Below, in pieces: positions 30,229 through 37,136 of a DNA stretch of 64,000 nt. Origin of the DNA: Campylobacter pinnipediorum subsp. pinnipediorum (GTDB taxonomy: Bacteria; Campylobacterota; Campylobacteria; Campylobacterales; Campylobacteraceae). The notes beneath the pieces were generated by a model. That model was not told the DNA's origin. It made no database searches and was given only the letters and a program-made list of their open reading frames with translations. The stretch is taken from contig NZ_CP012546.1 in assembly GCF_002021925.1 (NCBI RefSeq), positions 1,674,001-1,738,000 of the forward strand. The letters run 5' to 3'. The translations under genes were made by a program, and so were the position numbers. The first letter of the stretch is position 1, and each line of letters opens with the position of its first letter.

Positions 30229-31014
30229 ATGAAAGAGTTATTTAGTTTTGATGATAAAAAATTTACAGATAAGGATTTGCTTTTATACCTAAAAAGATTA
30301 GGTATAAAAGATGGTGATTGTATATGCATACATAGTAGAATATTTGAATTTGGAAAACCTCTTTTAAAGCCGGATGAACTACTATATAGTATTTGTAATG
30401 TATTTTTAGATGCTGTTGGAGAAAAAGGAACAGTTTTAATGCCAACTTTCACATATAGTTTTTGTAAAAATGAGATATATGACAAGATAAATTCGAAAAG
30501 CAGGGTTGGGGTATTGGGTGAGTTTTTTAGAAAAATGGATGGAGTTAAAAGAACAAACGATCCTATATTTTCTTTTGCAGTATATGGAAAAAGAGCAGAT
30601 GAGTTTTTAGCAGAAACAGATAATTGTTTTGGTGAAAATAGCCCTTATGATATTTTAGCTAAAAAAAATGGAAAGGTTGTTATGTTTGGGCTTAAAGAAG
30701 ATGGATATACATTTTACATCTACACAGAGCAACAAGCAAATGTAAGTTATAGATATTTTAAAGAATTTAGTGGAACTATCATAGATGAACATGGAAAGTC
30801 TAAAGAAAAAACCATTAAATACTATGTTAGAAACCTAGATATAAATCCTATATTGGATTCCAATAAAAGATTAAAAATACTTGAAGATCATAATATACTA
30901 AAAGTTGAAAATTTTGCTGGTTCTATCATATGCTCTATAGATGCAAAAAAAGATTTAGATCTTGCATTATCAACACTTAAACTAGATGAGTTGTATTTTA
31001 ATCTTAAATTATAA
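30229..31014 (+). CDS. AAC(3)-family acyltransferase, copy 1 (His163 replaced by Tyr)
   Basis: The 261-residue protein belongs to the aminoglycoside 3-N-acetyltransferase fold family. The N-terminal CICIHSRIFEFGKP, GTVLMPTFTYSF, and RTNDPIFSFAVYG segments are typical. The family's LHxAE-like motif, whose His acts as general base, reads TFYIYTEQQ here, with Tyr163 at the His position. The paralogue at 33515 keeps His163. In this setting the enzyme probably uses a carrier-bound acyl group and a sugar amine rather than an antibiotic. C. jejuni has AAC(3)-like genes beside Cj1295 in the flagellin locus. Resistance is not implied. Confidence 0.85.
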   Translation: MKELFSFDDKKFTDKDLLLYLKRLGIKDGDCICIHSRIFEFGKPLLKPDELLYSICNVFLDAVGEKGTVLMPTFTYSFCKNEIYDKINSKSRVGVLGEFFRKMDGVKRTNDPIFSFAVYGKRADEFLAETDNCFGENSPYDILAKKNGKVVMFGLKEDGYTFYIYTEQQANVSYRYFKEFSGTIIDEHGKSKEKTIKYYVRNLDINPILDSNKRLKILEDHNILKVENFAGSIICSIDAKKDLDLALSTLKLDELYFNLKL

Positions 31015-31045
31015 CTATTAAATTTATACTTTACGATAGATAAGA

Positions 31046-31051
31046 TATAAT
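31046..31051 (+). promoter_or_regulatory. -10 box before methyltransferase copy 2
   Basis: A perfect TATAAT lies 34 bases before the ATG, in the 71-base gap behind the acyltransferase gene. Confidence 0.5.
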
Positions 31052-31085
31052 ATGATAATTTAAATTTATAAAAAAAGGAATAAAT

Positions 31086-31757
31086 ATGCAATCAAACAAA
31101 GATTTTTGGTCAGACACATTTAAAAACAAAAAAGACAACACAAGATATCCGGATACAGAATTTGTGGCATTTTGTTTTAGAAATTTAACAGAAAAAGCAA
31201 GTGTTTTGGATCTTTGTTGTGGTGCCGGAAGACATGTAAGGTTTTTATCGGAGAATGATTTTAAAACTTATGCTTGCGATGTAGCAGAAGGTGCCATAGA
31301 ATACACAAGCAATCTAATAAACTCATTAAATTTAAAAGCCGATTTAAAGGTTATCAAAACCATAGCAAATTTACCTTATGATAATAATACATTTGATGCC
31401 CTAATATCTTCTAATGCATTATTTTATGCAACAAAAGATGAATTGGAACAAAATGCGCATGAAATATATAGAGTTTTAAAAGAAGGCGGAAAAGCTTTCT
31501 TGATTCTAAGAAGCACAAACGACTATAGACATATAAATGCAATACAAAATGGAAAATATGATGTTATAGTAGATGAAAAAGATAGTTCTAGACAAGGCTA
31601 TAAAGAAAATGGCATGAAATGCCATAACTTTGACAAAGAAGAAGTTTTTAGGATATATTCCAAAGCTTTTAAAAATATAGAAATCAACAAAATAACAATA
31701 TCTCGTCAAAATGATACTATTTTAGATGAAAGCTTTATTGTTATACTAACAAAATAA
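31086..31757 (+). CDS. SAM-dependent methyltransferase, island copy 2
   Basis: The 223-residue class I methyltransferase is a clear paralogue of copy 1 at 27096, with motif I VLDLCCGAGRHVRFL, acidic loop TYACDVAEGA and FDALISSNALFYATKD. The two align over full length. It follows the AAC(3)-like gene, and a strong hairpin ends the unit. A role in O- or N-methylation of the transferred acyl group is inferred from the island. Confidence 0.85.
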   Translation: MQSNKDFWSDTFKNKKDNTRYPDTEFVAFCFRNLTEKASVLDLCCGAGRHVRFLSENDFKTYACDVAEGAIEYTSNLINSLNLKADLKVIKTIANLPYDNNTFDALISSNALFYATKDELEQNAHEIYRVLKEGGKAFLILRSTNDYRHINAIQNGKYDVIVDEKDSSRQGYKENGMKCHNFDKEEVFRIYSKAFKNIEINKITISRQNDTILDESFIVILTK

Positions 31758-31759
31758 TA

Positions 31760-31784
31760 CATAATGGCTAGTTTAGCCATTATG
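31760..31784 (+). terminator. Terminator after methyltransferase copy 2
   Basis: A perfect 11-bp stem (CATAATGGCTA/TAGCCATTATG) with a 3-base loop is followed by TTTAATGATGTTTTTT. Confidence 0.85.
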
Positions 31785-31839
31785 TTTAATGATGTTTTTT
31801 AATTATATTAAAAAACATATACATTTGTAGCTTATCTCT

Positions 31840-31970
31840 TTAAAAATCATTTCCAAACCAAAGCTTCGATGCTCTTTCTTAAGCTCGTTGGTTTTACACC
31901 ATAGGCTATTTTATCCACGTATATCAATAGTCTCTTTATCGCTACAAAAGATTATAAATTCTAAAACAAG
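31840..31970 (-). pseudogene. Remnant of a second DUF4910 (Cj1295-like) gene
   Basis: Minus-strand frames give LEFIIFCSDKETIDI, then after a one-base shift VDKIAYGVKPTSLRKSIEALV, then ND before a stop. These align in order with the last 45 or so residues of the intact gene at 35828-37114 (FLAFCDGKNDAIDI, VDKMGDG, IIEALVEND). At DNA level the match continues across the shift (GTGGATAAAAT and GAAGCTTTGGTT are shared). Only the 3' end survives, so a former second gene copy was mostly deleted. Confidence 0.75.
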
Positions 31971-32016
31971 TTCTCAAGAATCAATTAATAAATAAATTAA
32001 TGTTATTTAAAATTCA

Positions 32017-32268
32017 CTATTGTATTATTAAACAGTTGGATGTGGTATGCTGCAATTTATTAATCATTTTATGCATTGCTTTTGCTGATTGAAAATTTTC
32101 CTCTACTACATATTCTATCGGTATTGTTATGTCGAATTCTTCTTCAAATGCGGTTATGCTTTCCAAGATCTCAAATGATGAAAAAAGAGCATCATCAATT
32201 AATTTTTCTTCAGCTTCATAATCAATCTCATCGTTTATGTTTTTTAAAATCTCATAAAGTTTTTCCAA
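32017..32268 (-). CDS. Acyl/peptidyl carrier protein, copy 3
   Basis: I choose the TTG at 32268. A perfect AAGGAGG lies at 32280-32274 with 5-base spacing, and the upstream GTG at 32274 overlaps that site. The product is 83 residues, with the site DDALFSSFEILE, again Ser-Ser in place of Asp-Ser. It lies 47 bases downstream of the ornithine-cyclodeaminase-like gene on the same strand, so both are probably one transcript. It is longer at the C-terminus than copies 1 and 2. Confidence 0.86.
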   Translation of the reverse strand: MEKLYEILKNINDEIDYEAEEKLIDDALFSSFEILESITAFEEEFDITIPIEYVVEENFQSAKAMHKMINKLQHTTSNCLIIQ

Positions 32269-32315
32269 TACCACCTCCTTATTTTATATTAATTAAATAT
32301 ATAAAATAAATGCCT

Positions 32316-33371
32316 CTAAAATATCTTGTGTCCTATTTTTAATTCTTTTGCTTTTTGATATACGTTAAAACCCAAGGCTAAATCCTCTAAAGATAATCCA
32401 CTACTTGAAAATATAGTTGGCAAATCATTGTCTTTTGTATGATTTTTTTTAGTAATTATTTCTCCAATATCAAAAATATCAGACTTTTTTATTTTTCCTT
32501 CCAAATATAAATCAGCAAATTTATTTCCTATAAAACCAGCATACTTATATGCAGGAAACCCTAGCTCATTTTCATAACTTTCATACATTGCAAAAAGATC
32601 ACAAACTTTGTTTGAACCATTTACTAAAACACTATCTGGAAAATGGGCAAAAGCAGAGCATAAAAATAATGATTTTGGTTTCATCCAATCTTTTTTCACA
32701 AAAGGCATATCAGATATTTTATCAAAAGATAACAAAGTATTTATGCTTACTATATCAGCATCTTTTACAGCATCTTCAACTTTGCTAACTATATGTATTT
32801 TTACATCTTTATATTTATCTTGAATATTTTGTACAAAAACATCTATGCTTTTTTTACCTCTTCCCTTTACAAAAATATCTTTTATACCCTTGAAATGATT
32901 TAAAATTCCAGTAGTTATTAAAGTATTTATTACACCAGGTCCTATTATGGCTAAACTTTTTGCTTCTTTTTGTGCTAAAAACATTGCAGCCAACAGGCTA
33001 ACAGCTGCTGTTCTGTATTGTGTTATTAAATTTGCATCCATAATAGCCAAAGGAATTCCACTATATGAATCATTAAGAACTAATAAATAATTTGATTCTT
33101 TATTTGAATCTACTAACTTTAGCATAGGTCCATGCCATTTCATACCAGTAATATTAAAAGAACCGCCAAGATAGCCTGGCATCGCTATAAACATTCTTTC
33201 TTTATCTTGTTTTTTATAAGATATTCTTGCGCCATGTGATGAACCAAACCTACCACTTAAACTGTAGTCTTTGTTGCTAATAGCAATAAAACATTCTTTC
33301 ATTACTTCTACAACTAAATCTATATTATCTTGTATAATATTTTTAACATCATTATCGCTTATATAGATCAC
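32316..33371 (-). CDS. Ornithine cyclodeaminase/mu-crystallin family enzyme
   Basis: The 351-residue NAD(P)-dependent enzyme starts at a GTG with AGGA upstream. It has the family signature LITQYRTAAVSLLAA and a Rossmann loop LAIIGPGVINTL, followed by DADIVSINTL. Family members form proline from ornithine, reduce cyclic imino acids, or make and cleave N-alkyl amino acids (for example SbnB-type). Paired with a carrier protein and near adenylating ligases, it probably makes or alters the amino acid that is activated. The exact reaction cannot be read from the sequence. Confidence 0.85.
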   Translation of the reverse strand: MIYISDNDVKNIIQDNIDLVVEVMKECFIAISNKDYSLSGRFGSSHGARISYKKQDKERMFIAMPGYLGGSFNITGMKWHGPMLKLVDSNKESNYLLVLNDSYSGIPLAIMDANLITQYRTAAVSLLAAMFLAQKEAKSLAIIGPGVINTLITTGILNHFKGIKDIFVKGRGKKSIDVFVQNIQDKYKDVKIHIVSKVEDAVKDADIVSINTLLSFDKISDMPFVKKDWMKPKSLFLCSAFAHFPDSVLVNGSNKVCDLFAMYESYENELGFPAYKYAGFIGNKFADLYLEGKIKKSDIFDIGEIITKKNHTKDNDLPTIFSSSGLSLEDLALGFNVYQKAKELKIGHKIF

Positions 33372-33467
33372 TTAAAATCCTTAATGTTAAAATAATAATA
33401 TATTACCACAAGTTATTTAAATTTATATATAAAATAATAAGTCACAAAAGTGATAATTTATTGATTT

Positions 33468-33487
33468 TTTGCTAACATTTGCTAACA
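33468..33487. repeat. Two direct copies of TTTGCTAACA before an acyltransferase gene
   Basis: Two adjacent exact 10-base repeats, one helical turn apart, lie 28 bases before the ATG at 33515. They sit in the divergent region between the cyclodeaminase-like and AAC(3)-like genes. A regulator binding site is possible but unproven. Confidence 0.45.
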
Positions 33488-33514
33488 TTAATAAAAATAA
33501 AAAACGAGAATTAA

Positions 33515-34294
33515 ATGAAAGAATTATTTGCTTTTAATGGAAAAACTTTTTCCAATGAAGACTTATCTCAGTGCTTAAGTGAACTTGGTATAAAAAATGG
33601 TGATATCATATGTATACATAGTAGCATATTTAAATTTGGAAAACCTCTTGCCAAACCAGATGATTTACTTTTAAGTATTTGCAATACTTTTATCAAAGCA
33701 GTTGGAGAAGATGGAACTGTTCTTATGCCAACCTTTACATATAGTTTTTGTAAAAATCAGGTATATGATAAAATAAACTCAAAAAGCACAGTAGGGGTGC
33801 TTGGTGAGTTTTTTAGAAAAATGAATGGAGTTAAAAGAACAAACGATCCTATATTTTCTTTTGCAGTATATGGAAAAAGAGCGGATGAGTTTTTAGTAGA
33901 AATTGATAATTGTTTTGGAGAAAATAGTCCTTATGATATTTTAGCTAAAAAAAATGGAAAGGTTGTTATGTTTGGACTAAAAGAAAGCGGGCATTCTTTT
34001 CATATGTATGTGGAACAAAAAGCTGGAGTAAGCTATAGATATTTTAAGACATTTAGTGGAATTATTGTAGATGAGAATGGCAAGCAAAAGCAAAAGAGTA
34101 TAGATTATTTTGTTAGAGATTTAGATATAAATCCTATAACTGATACACAAAAAAGAGCAACGATGCTAAGGGAATATAAGATATCAAAAATCAAAGATTT
34201 TGCCGGATCTGTAATATGTGTAATAGATGCTAAGAAAAATTTAGATATGTTTTTAGAAATCTTAAAAGAAGATGAAAAATGCTTTATACTTTAG
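33515..34294 (+). CDS. AAC(3)-family acyltransferase, copy 2 (His163 kept)
   Basis: The 259-residue protein is a paralogue of the gene at 30229, with ICIHSSIFKFGKP, MPTFTYSF and RTNDPIFSFAVYG. The catalytic-type motif SFHMYVEQ keeps His163. About 200 bases in the middle of the two genes are nearly identical, while both ends diverge much more, which suggests gene conversion. It is convergent with the second adenylating ligase. The likely role is transfer of a carrier-bound acyl group to a sugar amine. Confidence 0.86.
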   Translation: MKELFAFNGKTFSNEDLSQCLSELGIKNGDIICIHSSIFKFGKPLAKPDDLLLSICNTFIKAVGEDGTVLMPTFTYSFCKNQVYDKINSKSTVGVLGEFFRKMNGVKRTNDPIFSFAVYGKRADEFLVEIDNCFGENSPYDILAKKNGKVVMFGLKESGHSFHMYVEQKAGVSYRYFKTFSGIIVDENGKQKQKSIDYFVRDLDINPITDTQKRATMLREYKISKIKDFAGSVICVIDAKKNLDMFLEILKEDEKCFIL

Positions 34295-34326
34295 AATAAA
34301 GCACTAAACCCAAGCATTCATCTTTA

Positions 34327-35811
34327 TCATACTCCTAGGAGTTGTCTATCTATCTTGCCATTTTGATTATACCTAAAACCATCTAATTTTATATATTTTC
34401 TTGGAATCATATAAGATGGCAACTTATCTTTTAAAAAAATTTTGATATCTATCTTTTCTTTTGACTCATAAAAACAATGTATCTTGTCATCTAAAAATAC
34501 ACAAGCACAATTTAATATATCCTTATGTGAGTTTATAATGCTTTCTATCTCACCAAGTTCAACCCTATGACCTAAAACTTTTATTTGTCCGTCAGATCTT
34601 CCAAGACATAAAAGCTCTCCATGCTCATTATACTTTACTATATCGCCGGTTTTGTAAATTTTATCTTCATAATTATCATGCAAAGGATTTTGTATAAAAG
34701 CCTTGTTTGTCTTTTCTTTATCGCCGTAATACCCAACACTAAGCCCTGTGCCTCTTACATAAAGCTTACCTTTTGACTGTGTATTGTTATTATCAATCAA
34801 ACTCATATCATCATCAAATACCAAAAGCTGCATATTTTTACAAGCTCTGCCTATAGGAAGTATCTCATCATCTTTGAAATCTCTATCGCATATATAATAA
34901 GAACATACATCGGTTATCTCTGTAGGACCATATAAATTTGCAAAAATTGTATCTTTTAAGCACTTTCTTAATATATTAAGCTGCTTGTTTGGCATTGGTT
35001 CGCCACAAAATAAAACTTTTTTTAAATATGGTAAATACACATCTTGAAAAGCATTGGTATTTGCAAAATAGATTAATACAGATGGAACCCAAAATATAAA
35101 AGAGACCTTATGTTTTTTTATATACTCTATTATTTTTATTGGAAAAGAAAAAAGACTATTTGGAACTATATGTAAAGTAGCTCCGGTCTTAATGGTGCTA
35201 AATATATCAAGTATAGAATTATCAAAATAAAAAGGTGCTTGATTGACCAACACTTCATCTTTTGTTATATCAAATGTTTCGCACACCCAAGATGTGTAGT
35301 CTATAACACTTTTGTGCATTATACTAACACCCTTTGGTGTGCCAGTAGAACCAGATGTAAAAAACACATAAAGTAAGTCAGTATCTATTTGATTTTCTTT
35401 TGCTATTTTTAATTTATTTTCATCTATACTAAAGCTTTTAAAATCTTCACAAAATATAGTCGGCAAATCTAAAAAATCCAGCTTGTTTTCTTTACTCGTT
35501 ATCAAAAGACTAGGTTTTAATGTATCTACTATTTTAAGTATTCTTTCTTTAGGTGTATTTTCATCTATAAGTGTATAAAAGTTTCCACTTCTTGCAACAC
35601 CTAAAAAAGACACCAAGCACTCTATTGATTTTGGTAGCATGATCAATACAGGCTTTCTGCTTACACCATATTCTAATATCTTACTAGCTACTTTTTTGCT
35701 TGATATATTAAACTCCAAGTAGCTTATATTTCTATCATCTTGAACAAAAGCTATTTTATCCGGATAAAGACTAGATGTGTTATCTAAGAAATCACAAACA
35801 TTTTTTATCAT
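34327..35811 (-). CDS. DltA/NRPS-like adenylating ligase, copy 2
   Basis: This 494-residue stand-alone adenylation enzyme has TSGSTGTPKGV (A3), NLYGPTEIT (A5), YKTGDIVKY (A7), GRSDGQIKVLGHRVELGEIE (A8) and QNGKIDRQLL with the catalytic Lys (A10). The substrate-pocket segment FDNSILDIFS differs from FDLSVKDIYS of copy 1, so the two may activate different acids. It is the third gene of a leftward operon, 16 bases after the DUF4910 gene. No carrier protein follows it, so it must use one of the three carriers elsewhere in the island. Confidence 0.88.
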   Translation of the reverse strand: MIKNVCDFLDNTSSLYPDKIAFVQDDRNISYLEFNISSKKVASKILEYGVSRKPVLIMLPKSIECLVSFLGVARSGNFYTLIDENTPKERILKIVDTLKPSLLITSKENKLDFLDLPTIFCEDFKSFSIDENKLKIAKENQIDTDLLYVFFTSGSTGTPKGVSIMHKSVIDYTSWVCETFDITKDEVLVNQAPFYFDNSILDIFSTIKTGATLHIVPNSLFSFPIKIIEYIKKHKVSFIFWVPSVLIYFANTNAFQDVYLPYLKKVLFCGEPMPNKQLNILRKCLKDTIFANLYGPTEITDVCSYYICDRDFKDDEILPIGRACKNMQLLVFDDDMSLIDNNNTQSKGKLYVRGTGLSVGYYGDKEKTNKAFIQNPLHDNYEDKIYKTGDIVKYNEHGELLCLGRSDGQIKVLGHRVELGEIESIINSHKDILNCACVFLDDKIHCFYESKEKIDIKIFLKDKLPSYMIPRKYIKLDGFRYNQNGKIDRQLLGV

Positions 35812-35827
35812 TTAAATCCTTGTATTA

Positions 35828-37114
35828 TCAATTAACAGTTCTTATCAAATCATTTTCAACCAAAGCTTCAATAATATACTTAAACTCATTTAGTTTCATA
35901 CCATCGCCCATTTTATCCACTATATCAATGGCATCATTTTTGCCATCACAAAATGCTAAAAATTTTCTATAAAAATAAGCTCTATTGTTTTGTATAGCTG
36001 AAGTGCCTGAATTAAATGTCGGATAAAGTCCTCTTTTGCCTAGATTTGGCTCACAAAATACATTTGATATAAACTTTTCATTAAGCTCTAAAGACATAAT
36101 TATATCTTTCATAGTTTGCAAGCTATTTTCAAGTCCTTTTTGGCTTACATAGCTTAAATCATCTTTTGAAGTATGATACTGCTCAAACTCGCCGTATTTT
36201 GTCCTACAAATCCCACAAACAGGCAAATCAACCAAAGGAGAGCAATACTGTCTCTCATCACTACCAGCATCCAAAAAGCTAAATTCCTTAAAGTTCTGCT
36301 TATCTTTCATTATATGAAAAGCTACTTTTTCAGCTAGATTGTCCTCACTAGGTGAATGTATAAGCGAATAAGCATCATCATCGCCCACACAAGATAAAAC
36401 AAAACCAGCTTTTACATTTTCTTGTAAGATTTTTAAATTTCTTGATAGATAAACAATAGAGCCAATAGTCTCAGGTATAAAGACAAATCTATAATTATAT
36501 TTTAAATCATCTCTTTGTATAAGCCATTTTGCAAGGTAAGCACTAACAGCTGGACCGCTTAGCTCGTTATTTGCCATAGATGGATGACAAAGATATGTTG
36601 ATATCAAAATTTCTTCTTTTGTATCTGTGTTAGCTTTGATGACAAAATCACCATAGTTTAAAACACCATCTTTGTTAAAACTAGAATCTATAAAAACTCT
36701 GTATTTGCCATCTTTTAGTTTTTGTCTTTCATTGTGAGCTATACAAAAACCCCATCTTCTTTTATAATAACTTGTAGTATATGGTATAGCATCTGGTAAA
36801 CTTGGCAAAGAGTATAAATGCTCTTCAAGCTCTTTTAGATCTACAACCTTATCTGTAGGCTCAGAGTAGTTTAAAACATGTAAATTATTTACCTTAAAAT
36901 CACAAATTTTATTGCCATCTGGATCTATTATATAAGCATCATTTATATTCCACTCATCAGGCACAACCCAGTCAAAAACCTCGCTACCGCTTTTTATCTC
37001 GTGTAAATTTATAATGCCACCTAGCTCTTGATTTATTATATCAAGGCTTTTTCTAAATCCTTCTCCGGTTATAGAACGACAAATTGGAAAAAGTTTTTTT
37101 ATAAGTTCCTGCAA
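35828..37114 (-). CDS. DUF4910 (M28-like) protein, Cj1295 homologue
   Basis: The 428-residue soluble protein has the DUF4910/aminopeptidase-like pattern, including FPICRSITGEGFRKSL, ISTYLCHPSMANNELSGP and PETIGSIVYL. The last part forms a C-terminal winged-helix-like segment. C. jejuni Cj1295 belongs to this family and is reported to be needed for adding di-O-methylglyceric acid to pseudaminic acid on flagellin. The zinc-ligand-like His of CHPS and the downstream ELSGP region are present, so catalysis is possible. Its presence beside flagellin genes is the strongest clue to what the island does. Confidence 0.85.
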   Translation of the reverse strand: MQELIKKLFPICRSITGEGFRKSLDIINQELGGIINLHEIKSGSEVFDWVVPDEWNINDAYIIDPDGNKICDFKVNNLHVLNYSEPTDKVVDLKELEEHLYSLPSLPDAIPYTTSYYKRRWGFCIAHNERQKLKDGKYRVFIDSSFNKDGVLNYGDFVIKANTDTKEEILISTYLCHPSMANNELSGPAVSAYLAKWLIQRDDLKYNYRFVFIPETIGSIVYLSRNLKILQENVKAGFVLSCVGDDDAYSLIHSPSEDNLAEKVAFHIMKDKQNFKEFSFLDAGSDERQYCSPLVDLPVCGICRTKYGEFEQYHTSKDDLSYVSQKGLENSLQTMKDIIMSLELNEKFISNVFCEPNLGKRGLYPTFNSGTSAIQNNRAYFYRKFLAFCDGKNDAIDIVDKMGDGMKLNEFKYIIEALVENDLIRTVN

Positions 37115-37136
37115 TTATTATACCTTTTTATAATCT

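Noticed and set aside
30229-34294. Aminoglycoside resistance from the two AAC(3)-like genes
   Set aside because: The fold matches, but the setting among ligases, carriers and flagellin, and the altered His in one copy, point to glycan acylation. No mobile resistance context is present.
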